Assembly: GCA_903934875.1 (NCBI GenBank)
Contig: CAIZPP010000262.1
Coordinates: 1 to 32,094, forward strand
DNA from: an uncultured Methylococcaceae bacterium
GTDB lineage: Bacteria; Pseudomonadota; Gammaproteobacteria; Methylococcales; Methylococcaceae
Direction: 5' to 3'
DNA length: 32,094 nucleotides
A model generated the notes under the pieces. The model had not been told where the DNA came from. It was given only the letters and a program-made list of their open reading frames with translations, and did no database searches. Positions 1 to 8,118 of the stretch are shown here, one piece after another. Made by a program: the position numbers and the translations under genes. Within the stretch, counting starts at the first letter, position 1. Each line of letters starts with the position of its first letter.

Positions 1-45
1 CCTTTGCCCATCCTACACTTTGTACAATTTTGTAGTGATTAGGGA

Positions 46-648
46 TTAGATGAATTTGTTCAATTGTTTTAACCAATATTGATACTCTTTTAAGCTTGGA
101 TATTTTTTAGACGAAGATTCCCAACAAAGAATGGCAGCTTTGTAGTATGGACCTAAGTTGATGATTACACTGTTCTCTTCATTCTCAAAAAGCCTATTGT
201 ATTTCTGGTTATTATTAAACCTATATATAGAAATAGAGAATACAGAATAATATCTCCAGTCTCTATTGCTGATGCAGCTAATTTTTTCCAAATCTTTAAG
301 CGATTCTCTAACGCTATAACATTGATTGTCTTTTACTTTAAGTTCGATTCCGGTATAAACATTATTAATGCAGTTATTTCTGCGATATACAATATCGATA
401 CGGGCAGAATAAGTATCAGGTTGGCTCTTGGATTTTATTCGGCGTTTATCGAGAGATGACTCATCCTCAAATGAAATATCTTTTACTCCAGAATTATGAA
501 GCCAATACAATAACTCCATTTGAAGCCAATTCTCCCATCGGCGGAGCGGTTTTTTGTCATATTCGTGAAAGAATTTAAGTCTCTTAAGGAAATTTGGGTC
601 TCCTGAAGCCTTCTGAAGGAGTTTAATTATATGGTCTCTTTCTGTCAT
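46..648 (-). CDS. Hypothetical protein with PD-(D/E)XK nuclease-like motif
   Basis: A 200-residue soluble protein that I cannot assign to a named family. The central part carries the spacing of a PD-(D/E)XK nuclease core: Asp85 in a short beta strand (RIDIVYRR), then Glu102 and Lys104 in the next strand (GIELKVK). Glu45 in an N-terminal helix (WLQMELLYWL) and a following helix (RESLKDLEKI) resemble the flanking elements of that fold. It is the last gene of a minus-strand accessory cluster (PIN protein, DUF4160/DUF2442 pair), 27 bp after the DUF2442 gene. It is AT-rich compared with the housekeeping genes further in, which suggests acquisition by transfer. The nuclease assignment is an inference from motif spacing only; a nuclease-fold protein that has lost activity is equally possible. 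Confidence 0.6.
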   Translation of the reverse strand: MTERDHIIKLLQKASGDPNFLKRLKFFHEYDKKPLRRWENWLQMELLYWLHNSGVKDISFEDESSLDKRRIKSKSQPDTYSARIDIVYRRNNCINNVYTGIELKVKDNQCYSVRESLKDLEKISCISNRDWRYYSVFSISIYRFNNNQKYNRLFENEENSVIINLGPYYKAAILCWESSSKKYPSLKEYQYWLKQLNKFI

Positions 649-675
649 TTAATAATCTCTTAATCAATGCTAAAA

Positions 676-930
676 CTATATATTACCTTCATATAAATCA
701 CCTAACGGAAAGCATAGCTCATAATCATTCCACACTAAATCCCCGCTTTCAATCGTGAATCCTTCAAATTGACGTGGATCGAGATATTTTCTAATATCCG
801 GATGAGCAGAGTTTCTCAAAAACGGCCCGAAATCTATAATTCTGTTTAACCCATCTGAAAATGTGAGTTGAATCCGGTAATTTTCAAGAAGTTTCGCTTC
901 CGCAATATCGAGTACCATATCTTCAATCAT
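676..930 (-). CDS. DUF2442 domain protein
   Basis: An 84-residue protein matching the DUF2442 pattern: a strand-rich N-terminal half (KLLENYRIQLTFSDG), then an acidic/aromatic stretch (DFGPFL) and the closing segment DLVWNDYELCFPLGDLY. DUF2442 proteins are small and commonly encoded beside a DUF4160 gene, as here; the pair has a toxin-antitoxin-like size and arrangement, but no biochemical role is established that I know of. Its start codon lies inside the 3' end of the DUF4160 gene (8 nt overlap), so the two are almost certainly translated from one mRNA. Family assignment is by recognition; function is unknown. Confidence 0.7.
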   Translation of the reverse strand: MIEDMVLDIAEAKLLENYRIQLTFSDGLNRIIDFGPFLRNSAHPDIRKYLDPRQFEGFTIESGDLVWNDYELCFPLGDLYEGNI

Positions 931-1234
931 CAGGTATCTCCTGTTGAATCTTAACGGGGCTTAACGATTTGTGATAGACAAAATAATCAATCCATTTCTT
1001 CACGATGTCCTCGGCAAAGTGTCTGACCAACGTATCAAAGTCTCTCAGGTGACGGCCATCCAATGGTCTTTTGCCTCGCACACTGGCAATCCTGATTTCT
1101 GTTATCACACCTTCCAAAAGAATTATTTCTGCCTTGCTTTCCCTGTCTTGATATTTGCCATGTACATGTATTGGTTCGTGTTCGTTGGAGTAAAACAGTA
1201 TGATCAAACCGAAATATTCGTAAAGCTTTGGCAT
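923..1234 (-). CDS. DUF4160 domain protein
   Basis: A 103-residue protein with the DUF4160 hallmark: an N-terminal strand (GLIILFYSNEH) followed by the His-rich signature HEPIHVHGKYQ, where the histidines look like a metal or nucleic-acid binding site. It is the upstream member of the DUF4160-DUF2442 pair and overlaps the DUF2442 start by 8 nt. The start at 1234 is the first ATG, 62 bp beyond the end of the PIN gene, leaving room for a separate promoter. The C-terminal extension after FVYHKSLSPVK is slightly longer than typical. Function is unknown; a toxin-antitoxin-like role is suggested only by size and pairing. Confidence 0.7.
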   Translation of the reverse strand: MPKLYEYFGLIILFYSNEHEPIHVHGKYQDRESKAEIILLEGVITEIRIASVRGKRPLDGRHLRDFDTLVRHFAEDIVKKWIDYFVYHKSLSPVKIQQEIPDD

Positions 1235-1296
1235 TTGAATTATTTTTTCGTTTTATCTTGTTTTCACGCTAAACATAAAAACCGGATAACTAGGGT

Positions 1297-1815
1297 TTAA
1301 AGATTAAGCTTTTCGTCATAAATATGGTTAAAATTAATAGAATGGCCTTTAAGTCTGGAAACCAATTCAAACAAATCAAAATCATCGCTCAATAACAGCG
1401 GTCTACGCCGTAAACCCGTTGTACACAATTTAACTATTGCAGAATCGGTTAATCCAAATTGCCTGATATAATCTGTTTCGACATCCCTTCGCAGTACATG
1501 GCGTTCAAGCACAGTTTTGACATCAAATAAACTAGGTGTCCGCAGCAGACCCAGAAACTCTGCGCGATCTGTCCCGGTCAGTCCTGCGCCGCCTAGATTG
1601 CTTACTTCTGTCAATATATGCGGCGTGGTAATTAATCGTTTGAAGTCCTTTATAAAATCCACCAAAATATAATAATGTTCTTCGGTGTATTTTTCAGTGC
1701 GCTTTCCGCCTATCAAGCGTTTATTGATCTTTCCAATCAATAGCACTAGCAGTAAATTTGTATCAACCAAAATCCCCGATTGTAGGTGTTTTAGTTTGAG
1801 GGTTTTCCAATCCAC
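1297..1815 (-). CDS. PIN-domain protein (putative toxin RNase)
   Basis: A 172-residue protein with the acidic residues of a PIN ribonuclease fold in the expected order: Asp18 in VDTNLLL, Glu70 in ILTEVSN, Asp124 in GLTDSAIVKL and Asp144/Asp145 in LLSDDFDLF. PIN enzymes use these carboxylates to hold Mg2+/Mn2+ and cut RNA; many are VapC-type toxins. At 172 residues it is longer than classical VapC (about 130-140), with an insertion after the first strand (GKINKRLIGGKRTEKYTEE). It lies 11 bp downstream of a 105-residue gene on the same strand, the arrangement of an antitoxin-toxin pair. Toxin activity is inferred; the PIN fold call is fairly strong. Confidence 0.7.
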   Translation of the reverse strand: MDWKTLKLKHLQSGILVDTNLLLVLLIGKINKRLIGGKRTEKYTEEHYYILVDFIKDFKRLITTPHILTEVSNLGGAGLTGTDRAEFLGLLRTPSLFDVKTVLERHVLRRDVETDYIRQFGLTDSAIVKLCTTGLRRRPLLLSDDFDLFELVSRLKGHSINFNHIYDEKLNL

Positions 1816-1826
1816 TGAAAACGCCC

Positions 1827-2144
1827 CTAATGCACTTCTCGAATGAGCATAGATTTGACATTTCCGCTTTCAGCGTCTACTACCAAACGTTTGTATATTC
1901 TATTTTCATTATCTTCTTGTTTTTCCTCATTAAATAACCCTCTAAATGCGTTAAAAGGTCGATATTCATCGGTTTTAGTTTTTGCATAGTGCGGGCGTAA
2001 ATAACCCAAAGTAATAAGCCATTGTTTGTCTGTTTCTTTAAATTCAACTTCCTCCAAACGTAAATCCGATATTTCTTCTTCAGGTTCAAGAATTTCTCTG
2101 AGATATTTTTTTGCATTAGAAACGGCTTCTTTCGGTGGTATCAT
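1827..2144 (-). CDS. Small protein paired with PIN gene (possible antitoxin)
   Basis: A 105-residue acidic protein of no family that I can name with certainty. It starts with a helix-forming segment (AVSNAKKYLREIL), continues with a charged linker, and ends with a strand pair whose last part (RLVVDAESGNVKSMLI) looks like one PepSY-type repeat (a V-V-D-x-x-x-G-x-V pattern). It precedes the PIN gene by 11 bp on the same strand, so it is the natural antitoxin candidate, although it lacks an evident ribbon-helix-helix, AbrB or Phd DNA-binding motif. It is the first gene of the accessory cluster and its ATG is preceded by an AG-rich leader (AGAGATAAAAA). Whether it neutralises the PIN protein is inference from position. 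Confidence 0.55.
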   Translation of the reverse strand: MIPPKEAVSNAKKYLREILEPEEEISDLRLEEVEFKETDKQWLITLGYLRPHYAKTKTDEYRPFNAFRGLFNEEKQEDNENRIYKRLVVDAESGNVKSMLIREVH

Positions 2145-2193
2145 TTTTTATCTCTCTAAAGTTAATCTCTCGTTCACAAGCGGGAGTTCTCAC

Positions 2194-2431
2194 CGTTATA
2201 CATAAGTCTCACCGAACAAGAAACCTCGTCATTCCGGCAGGGATGCCGAAATCCAGGCCATGGACGGTAGCTAGTCGGTTGTGCAAGTGCTTGATCCAGC
2301 AACTTGCCACTCCAGGGTTTCCCGTCCGTGTATACAAACACACCTGTTGTGACTCCAAGTTTGCCATCCTTGGACGCTGGATTTCGGCATCCCTGCCGAA
2401 ATGACGGGCCGCCTAACATTTGTGTATAACG
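2194..2431. repeat. MITE-like element with 30-bp inverted repeats
   Basis: The 395-bp space between the accessory cluster and sufB holds an inverted-repeat element rather than a gene. Arms at 2227-2256 and 2377-2406 are complementary over 30 positions with one mismatch; they contain the core GGCAGGGATGCCGAAATCCA. Further out, CGTTATAC at 2194-2201 is mirrored by GTATAACG at 2424-2431, so the unit may be about 238 bp. The open reading frames across it run on both strands, change composition inside the arms and resemble nothing. A dispersed non-autonomous element or REP-type doublet is the best reading; no transposase is present. Confidence 0.7.
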
Positions 2432-2491
2432 ATGAGAGCAGGAACTTGGGAACGAGCCAACAAAATTTTTAACCGTCATCGGCTTTTTGTA

Positions 2492-2532
2492 TAATTTCTT
2501 GCAGCCAAGCTTTGCTTGGCTGCGAGAAATTA
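2492..2532. other. Long hairpin downstream of sufB
   Basis: A near-perfect palindrome: GCAGCCAAGC (2501-2510) pairs with GCTTGGCTGC (2514-2523) around a 3-nt loop, and AT-rich flanks extend the stem to about 19 bp (2492-2510 with 2514-2532, one wobble). It sits 8 bp beyond the sufB stop. No U-run follows on either strand, so it is not a textbook intrinsic terminator, but it may protect the sufB mRNA 3' end or slow transcription before the accessory cluster. Confidence 0.6.
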
Positions 2533-2539
2533 AGAGAAA

Positions 2540-3985
2540 TTAACCGACACTCCCCTCCAAACTAATCCCCAACAACGCCTGCGCCTCCACCGCAAACTCC
2601 ATCGGCAATTCTTTGAATACTTCTTTGCAGAAGCCGTTGACGATCATCGACACGGCATCTTCGGCGGACAGCCCGCGCTGCTGGCAGAAGAACAACTGGT
2701 CCTCGCTGATTTTCGACGTGGTGGCCTCATGCTCGACGACGGCGCTAGGTTGCTTGACCTCAATATACGGGAAAGTATGCGCACCGCAACGGTCGCCAAT
2801 CAGCAGAGAGTCGCATTGGGTGTGGTTGCGGGCATTCTCGGCGGACTTTAACACTTTCACCAAACCGCGATAGCTGTTTTGGGCGCGTCCAGCGGAAATG
2901 CCCTTGGAAATAATCGTGCTACGGGTATTCTTGCCGATGTGGATCATCTTGGTGCCAGTGTCAGCCTGCTGGCGGTGATTAGTCAGCGCGACCGAGTAGA
3001 ACTCACCGATAGAATTGTCGCCTTTCAACACACAACTGGGATATTTCCAAGTGATGGCCGAGCCGGTTTCCACTTGCGTCCAGGAGATTTTGGAATTCAC
3101 CCCCCGGCATTCGCCGCGTTTGGTGACAAAATTGTAAATGCCCCCCCTGCCCTCTTCATCCCCCGGATACCAGTTCTGCACCGTGGAATATTTGATTTGC
3201 GCATTGTCCAAGGCCACCAGTTCGACGACGGCGGCGTGGAGTTGGTTTTCGTCGCGCATCGGCGCTGTGCAGCCTTCGAGATAGGACACATGACTACCTT
3301 CCTCGGCAATAATCAAGGTCCGCTCAAACTGCCCGGTATTGGCCGCATTGATGCGGAAATAAGTGGACAATTCCATAGGGCAGCGCACCCCCTTGGGGAT
3401 GAACACAAAGGAACCGTCGGAAAACACGGCGGCATTCAGCGCAGCGAAGAAGTTATCGCCGGACGGAACCACGCTGCCTAGGTATTGCCGGACTAAATCA
3501 GGGTGTTCGCGGATGGCCTCGGACATGGAGCAGAAGATCACCCCCGCCTCGGCCAATTTGCCCTTGAAGGTCGTCGCCACGGAAACGCTGTCGAATACCG
3601 CGTCCACCGCCACACCGGCCAAGCGCTCCTGTTCGTAAATCGGGATGCCCAGCTTGTTGTAGGTTTCCAATAATTTGGGATCGACCTCATTAAGGCTTTT
3701 CGGCCCTTCCTTCTGTTTGGGTGCGGAATAATAGCTGATGGAGTGATAGTCGATTTGTGCGTAATTAACATAGGCCCAGCGCGGCTCCAGCATGGTCAGC
3801 CAGTGCCGGTAAGCCTCCAAACGCCATTGCAACATCCAATCCGGTTCATCCTTTTTGGCCGAGATGACGCGGATCACGTCCTCACTCAAGCCGGGTGGAA
3901 TCGTGTCTGCGTCCAAGTCGGTGACAAAGCCTTGTTTGTATTCTTGGCTGATTAGTTTTTCAATGGTTTGCGCCGTCGCTGACAT
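2540..3985 (-). CDS. sufB: Fe-S cluster assembly scaffold SufB
   Basis: SufB, the scaffold subunit of the cytoplasmic SufBCD complex, on which Fe-S clusters are built from SufS/SufE-derived sulfur. At 481 residues it has normal length (E. coli 495). The C-terminal signature is intact: [19 protein letters not shown] contains Cys391, equivalent to the persulfide-accepting E. coli Cys405, and [10 protein letters not shown] contains His419-Glu420, matching E. coli His433-Glu434. GGAG 7 nt before the ATG at 3985 is a good ribosome binding site. It starts 4 bp after the Rrf2 regulator and is clearly co-transcribed with it. The usual followers sufC, sufD and sufS are absent; a repeat element and accessory genes come next. 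Confidence 0.97.
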   Translation of the reverse strand: MSATAQTIEKLISQEYKQGFVTDLDADTIPPGLSEDVIRVISAKKDEPDWMLQWRLEAYRHWLTMLEPRWAYVNYAQIDYHSISYYSAPKQKEGPKSLNEVDPKLLETYNKLGIPIYEQERLAGVAVDAVFDSVSVATTFKGKLAEAGVIFCSMSEAIREHPDLVRQYLGSVVPSGDNFFAALNAAVFSDGSFVFIPKGVRCPMELSTYFRINAANTGQFERTLIIAEEGSHVSYLEGCTAPMRDENQLHAAVVELVALDNAQIKYSTVQNWYPGDEEGRGGIYNFVTKRGECRGVNSKISWTQVETGSAITWKYPSCVLKGDNSIGEFYSVALTNHRQQADTGTKMIHIGKNTRSTIISKGISAGRAQNSYRGLVKVLKSAENARNHTQCDSLLIGDRCGAHTFPYIEVKQPSAVVEHEATTSKISEDQLFFCQQRGLSAEDAVSMIVNGFCKEVFKELPMEFAVEAQALLGISLEGSVG

Positions 3986-3989
3986 GTTT

Positions 3990-4466
3990 TTACTCCGCGC
4001 TAAATGAATTTTTGATGGGGAAAAAGCTGCTTAAGGGAATGAAAACCTCGTCCCCGTGTTTCGGGACAGGTTTGGCCATGTCGGCTAGGCTGACCGATTC
4101 CAAAGCGGTACGGACTGCCCGGTTGATGACATCCCAACTGCCACGCGCATTGCAGGAAGAGGACTGCTCGCAACCGCCCCGCTCCCCTTCGCACTCGGTC
4201 AGGGCAATTGGCCCTTCCAGTGCGTTAATGACGACCGCCACGCTAGTCTGTTGCGGCGGACGGGCCAGCAGATAACCGCCATGCGCACCTCGGGTGGATT
4301 TCACAATCCCTGCTTTACATAGTGTTTTCAATACTTTGCTGACCGTCGGCGCAGCCACGCCCGTCGCCTCGGCCAAACCGGCAGCGGTATGGGTATGGTC
4401 TGTGTCATTCGCCATCTGACCTAGCACAATGATGGCATAATCGGTCAATTTACTGATTTTGAGCAT
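3990..4466 (-). CDS. Rrf2-family SUF operon regulator
   Basis: A 158-residue Rrf2/IscR-type winged-helix regulator of the class found at the head of suf operons in many proteobacteria. The N-terminal part ([14 protein letters not shown], then the recognition region [18 protein letters not shown] and wing [13 protein letters not shown]) is canonical. The cluster-ligand loop has Cys92, Cys99 and Cys105, aligned with the IscR cysteines 92, 98 and 104, so it probably senses Fe-S status through a bound cluster. It is 4 bp upstream of sufB. An IscR type-1-like palindrome covers its own promoter, implying autoregulation. Orthology to IscR itself is unlikely because the isc genes are not nearby. Confidence 0.92.
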   Translation of the reverse strand: MLKISKLTDYAIIVLGQMANDTDHTHTAAGLAEATGVAAPTVSKVLKTLCKAGIVKSTRGAHGGYLLARPPQQTSVAVVINALEGPIALTECEGERGGCEQSSSCNARGSWDVINRAVRTALESVSLADMAKPVPKHGDEVFIPLSSFFPIKNSFSAE

Positions 4467-4481
4467 ATTTGGTGTCGCTTT

Positions 4482-4524
4482 TTAATATGGGACTATTTTA
4501 GTCCACTTTAATTCATGAAGTAAA
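4482..4524 (-). promoter_or_regulatory. suf promoter with IscR type-1-like operator
   Basis: Upstream of the Rrf2 gene, GGACTATTTTAGTCC (4490-4504) is a perfect palindrome whose halves GACT...AGTC match the core of the IscR/Rrf2 type-1 site. On the minus strand a -35-like TTTACT (4524-4519), an 18-bp spacer and a -10-like TAAAAT (4500-4495) can be placed; the operator would cover the -10. Binding of the cluster-loaded regulator would therefore block transcription. The palindrome is directly visible; its use by this regulator is inferred. Confidence 0.75.
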
Positions 4525-4626
4525 GTGTCAGCGCTGGTTGATTCAGAAAAATCACCTTTCCGCTTGATCCAAACGCGAAACCGGGTTAAATAGGAAGTCA
4601 CAATCAAACAATCAAGCAGGGTGGAG

Positions 4627-6411
4627 ATGGTGAGCGGATTTTTTTCTTTGGTCAGCATGGCGAGTCGGCTGGTTTTGGCGTTATCGCTGTTATTGTTCGT
4701 TATACCCTTCGTTGCTGCCCAGGAAGGGGCAGCCGGGGCAAGCCCTCCGCCCACAGCAAGCAAGCCGTCTGCGGACCCGGCGGGGCAACCCGCACCCCCA
4801 GCGGTTATTGTGCCTCAGCCGTCAACACCGGTTGCTCTGGCTATCCAAGCGCTGCTAAAAGGGGGGGTACACCCCAAGCTGCATTGGGGACGTTTTGTGG
4901 ATGTGCAAACGCAACTGGAAGCCGCTTACCAACCTTCCGGTTACGCCCCGTTGTGGATTCATGGCGACAAACCGACCAGCCAAGCGCGAACAGCCGTCGC
5001 CAATCTGGCCACAGCGGACGACAAGGGATTGAATTCCTCCGATTACGATGCCGATTTATTAAACAAATGGCTGAACGGGATTAACGCTGCGGCCAACCCC
5101 AATCCGCAGGAACTCGCCTCTTTCGACGCAGCCCTCAGCATCTCACTGCTGCGCTACACCTCCAATCTTTATAAAGGCCGCATCAACCCTAAACGGGTTA
5201 ACTTCGCGCTAGAGATCGAACCGAAAAACGAAGATTTGGCCGCACTGTTAGGCAAGATTGCCAGCAGCAACAACCCCGATAAACTGATCGGCGACTTGGA
5301 GCCGAATCTCAAGCTCTATGAGCAATTGAAAAGTGCCTTGGTGCACTACCGGCAACTGGCCAAGGATGCACCGGTAGTCCAGATCAGCTTGCCCAGCAAG
5401 TTCAAGCCCGGTGACCACCACGCCGACGTGCCCAAAATGCGTCACTTGCTCTCATTGCTAGGCGACTTGACCGAGGGCAACCCGAATGACGCCTCACAGA
5501 CCTACGACAAGCCGCTCGCAGAGGCGGTGAAACGCTTTCAAACGCGCCACGGACTGACCTCGGACGGCATCATCGGCAAAACCACCTTGGCGCAGTTCAA
5601 TGTTCCGCTGGGTGACAGGGTCAAACAGATTCAACTTGGATTGGAGCGCCTGCGCTGGCTGCCGGGGCAGATTGATGGCCGCTACATTCTGGTCAATATT
5701 CCTTCGTTTCAATTGTATGGCTATCATAACGGTTCCGATTCCGACCAACCCGACTTGGAAATGAACGTGATTGTCGGGCAGGCCATTGATGGCCGCAGTA
5801 CGCCAGTGTTCCACTCGGACATGACCTATGTGAATTTCCGCCCCTATTGGAATGTGCCCTATGCCATCACCGTGAAGGAATACCTGCCCATACTCAGGCG
5901 TAACCCCGGTTATCTGAGCCGGCAGAATATGGAAATCGTTGCCAACTTCTCCAACGATGCCACCGTTTATTCGGCAAGCGGTGGCAATATCCAAGCGCTG
6001 GCCTCGGGTGCGTTGAAGTTGCGGCAAAGGCCCGGACCCAAAAACGCCCTAGGACTGGTCAAATTTACCTTCCCCAACACCAATAATGTTTATCTGCACA
6101 GTACCCCCAGCCAAGGCTTGTTCAAAAGAACCCGCCGCGACTTCAGCCACGGTTGTGTACGCGTCGAGTATCCAGTGGTCTTGGCGGAATTTGTGTTAAA
6201 GGATCGCCAAGAATGGACGCGTGAAAAAATCGAAGCAGCCATGCATGCAGACAAGCCGAAAATAGTTACCCTTAAAACGCCCATCCCGGTCTATATCACT
6301 TATTCCACCGTGATGGCGGATGCCACTGGCCGGGCCATGTTCTACAACGACATTTATGGGCATGACCAGATACTTAGCGACCTATTGGCGAAGGGGTTTC
6401 CGTATCCTTAA
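4627..6411 (+). CDS. L,D-transpeptidase (YcbB/LdtD-like), exported
   Basis: A periplasmic L,D-transpeptidase of the YcbB type, which makes 3-3 cross-links in peptidoglycan. The start at ATG 4627 (594 residues) is chosen because CAGGG lies 5 nt upstream; GTG at 4621 is also possible. An N-terminal hydrophobic segment (LVLALSLLLFVIPFVAA) with a following AQ is a signal peptide, then a Pro/Ala-rich linker. A scaffold domain precedes a peptidoglycan-binding domain (about residues 265-330, AVKRFQTRHGLTSDGIIGK). The C-terminal YkuD domain has the catalytic motif SHGCVRV with Cys510. It is transcribed divergently from the suf regulator. The downstream endonuclease gene starts 70 bp later and is unrelated. 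Confidence 0.9.
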   Translation: MVSGFFSLVSMASRLVLALSLLLFVIPFVAAQEGAAGASPPPTASKPSADPAGQPAPPAVIVPQPSTPVALAIQALLKGGVHPKLHWGRFVDVQTQLEAAYQPSGYAPLWIHGDKPTSQARTAVANLATADDKGLNSSDYDADLLNKWLNGINAAANPNPQELASFDAALSISLLRYTSNLYKGRINPKRVNFALEIEPKNEDLAALLGKIASSNNPDKLIGDLEPNLKLYEQLKSALVHYRQLAKDAPVVQISLPSKFKPGDHHADVPKMRHLLSLLGDLTEGNPNDASQTYDKPLAEAVKRFQTRHGLTSDGIIGKTTLAQFNVPLGDRVKQIQLGLERLRWLPGQIDGRYILVNIPSFQLYGYHNGSDSDQPDLEMNVIVGQAIDGRSTPVFHSDMTYVNFRPYWNVPYAITVKEYLPILRRNPGYLSRQNMEIVANFSNDATVYSASGGNIQALASGALKLRQRPGPKNALGLVKFTFPNTNNVYLHSTPSQGLFKRTRRDFSHGCVRVEYPVVLAEFVLKDRQEWTREKIEAAMHADKPKIVTLKTPIPVYITYSTVMADATGRAMFYNDIYGHDQILSDLLAKGFPYP

Positions 6412-6481
6412 TAAGTGCTTTCGGTCGAGAAGGCATCGGAAAAACAGATTGCGAACCATAACCATCAAGGGTAACAGCACT

Positions 6482-7261
6482 ATGGCATCTGACAGGGAAA
6501 CACGTCTCTTCGATCTCTGTATATCTCTAAAAGACTTGACCGATGGACAAGTTGGGTGGGTCGAAAAAGTTGTCGAGCAGTTCCATAGACCTACGAATTT
6601 CATAAGGCTTCAAAGCTCTGATATTGTGAATGACTGTCTTCTCCAAGATTTCGGTGATGCCCTTCGTATTCATCACTGCTTTTCTAAAGAGGCTTTCACA
6701 AAGGACAAATTTGAATATGCGCTAGAGCGCGTTGCTCGTATCTGCGGAATGAACGCAAAGCTTGCTCCTCGTGGAAACCCGAGGCATGATATAACTATCA
6801 ATAATATCCGCTTCTCATTAAAAACTCAGGCCGATAAAGGAATCAAAGCCGGATTCTTACACATATCGAAATTCATGGAACTTGGAAAAGGACAATGGGG
6901 AGATCAGGAAAGTGACCTCATTGGGCTGCGCGAACAGTTTTTTCACCATATGCTGTCATATGACCGTATCCTGTCCTTGCGGCGGCTTGAAACAGCAAAA
7001 TACGGGCTTTGGAGATACGAACTAGTCGAAATTCCTAAATCTCTTCTTGAGGAATCTAAGAACGGCGACTTGAAAATGATGCTTGAAACTAAACAAACAG
7101 GTTCAAGGCCAGGATACTGTGACGTTTTTGATGGGCATGGAACACTGAAATTCCAACTCTACTTTGACGGCGGAACAGAAAGAAAACTCCAAATTAAACG
7201 CTTGGATAAATCTTATTGCACTGTTCATGCAGAATGGCTGTTTGAAACACCCACCCCTTGA
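6482..7261 (+). CDS. Candidate type II restriction endonuclease
   Basis: A 259-residue protein whose family I do not recognise. Its stop overlaps, tail to tail by 37 bp, the end of a DNA methyltransferase gene, a frequent layout for type II restriction-modification. A possible PD-(D/E)XK-type centre is visible at RHDITINNIRFSLKTQADK: Asp103, then Ser112-Leu-Lys114, i.e. D-X8-S-x-K, with Ser in place of the usual Glu/Asp as seen in some restriction enzymes. The N-terminal half is helical and charged; there is no signal or membrane segment. The reading frame is open back to 6320, inside the transpeptidase gene, but ATG 6482 with AAGGG upstream is the sensible start. The sequence is AT-rich relative to its neighbours. 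The endonuclease role is inferred from context plus this motif. Confidence 0.6.
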   Translation: MASDRETRLFDLCISLKDLTDGQVGWVEKVVEQFHRPTNFIRLQSSDIVNDCLLQDFGDALRIHHCFSKEAFTKDKFEYALERVARICGMNAKLAPRGNPRHDITINNIRFSLKTQADKGIKAGFLHISKFMELGKGQWGDQESDLIGLREQFFHHMLSYDRILSLRRLETAKYGLWRYELVEIPKSLLEESKNGDLKMMLETKQTGSRPGYCDVFDGHGTLKFQLYFDGGTERKLQIKRLDKSYCTVHAEWLFETPTP

Positions 7262-8118
7262 GAAATAGCCATAATACGGGATTCTGCCAACTCAACATAC
7301 TCCCTTTTCATTTCAATCCCGACGCACTTTCTACCCGTCTGCTTGCAAACAACACCAACAGTCCCCGAACCGAAGAATGGGTCTAGGGCTGTTGCCCCCG
7401 GCTTGCTCCCTGCCAATAGGCATAGCTTGACAAGGTTTGGCGGGAACACGGCGAAATGAGTTCCTTTGAATCCTTCGGTGTTAATGTTCCAAACACTTCG
7501 ACGATTCTTAAGCTGGCCGTTGCCGTTTGCTGGCTCTCGGATAGCATCATGATCGTAAAAGTAGTTTTCTGATTTTGTCAGAAGGAAAAGATATTCGTGT
7601 GATCTCGTTGGGCGGTCTTTAACAGATTCTGGCTGACAATTCGGCTTGTTCCAAATAATATCAGAACGCAGATACCATCCATCCTGCTGCAAGGCAAAAG
7701 CCAGTTTCCACGGTACGCCGATGAGGTCTTTTGGTTTTAATCCATCTGGCGTATCTGGCCTATACGTCATGCCACGCGCGGGGTTTTTCTTGTCTGGTGC
7801 CCGCCATGTACGCCCCCCGCTGGTGTAACTGTCACCGACATTGAGCCAAAGCGTTCCATCTTCACGAAGAACGCGCCGCACTTCCCTAAAGACGGTGACA
7901 ATGTGCCTAATGTATTCGTCAACTGTATCTTCGGCTCCTATCTGCCCAAGATAATCATAATCTCTAAGCCCCCAATAGGGAGGACTTGTGATGCAACATT
8001 GAAAGGTATTGTCTGGGATAAAAAGTAGCTCTTTGCGCGAATCTCCAAAGAGGATTTGAACATCATCACCCCCCATTCTGTCTTTTATAATGGGTCGTTC
8101 GGCGAGCATTACTGACAT
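7225..8118 (-). CDS. Beta-class DNA methyltransferase (N4-cytosine or N6-adenine)
   Basis: A 297-residue AdoMet-dependent DNA methyltransferase. The catalytic motif IV, TSPPYWGLRDY (Ser45-Tyr48), comes first, and the AdoMet-binding motif I, DPFFGSGTVG (about 246-255), last: the order of the beta class. SPPY is typical of N4-cytosine enzymes but also occurs in some N6-adenine ones, so the product base is open. Start 8118 is chosen because GGGAGGAAAA stands directly before it; upstream in-frame codons to 8211 lie within the preceding gene. The stop of the ribbon-helix-helix gene overlaps this start, giving translational coupling. The convergent neighbour is the presumed cognate endonuclease. 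The recognition site cannot be read from the sequence. Confidence 0.88.
   Translation of the reverse strand: MSVMLAERPIIKDRMGGDDVQILFGDSRKELLFIPDNTFQCCITSPPYWGLRDYDYLGQIGAEDTVDEYIRHIVTVFREVRRVLREDGTLWLNVGDSYTSGGRTWRAPDKKNPARGMTYRPDTPDGLKPKDLIGVPWKLAFALQQDGWYLRSDIIWNKPNCQPESVKDRPTRSHEYLFLLTKSENYFYDHDAIREPANGNGQLKNRRSVWNINTEGFKGTHFAVFPPNLVKLCLLAGSKPGATALDPFFGSGTVGVVCKQTGRKCVGIEMKREYVELAESRIMAISQGVGVSNSHSA

Noticed and set aside
2135-2479. Open frames on both strands (89 and 101 codons) between the PIN cluster and sufB
   Set aside because: They run through the inverted-repeat arms, have no plausible ribosome binding site and resemble no protein.
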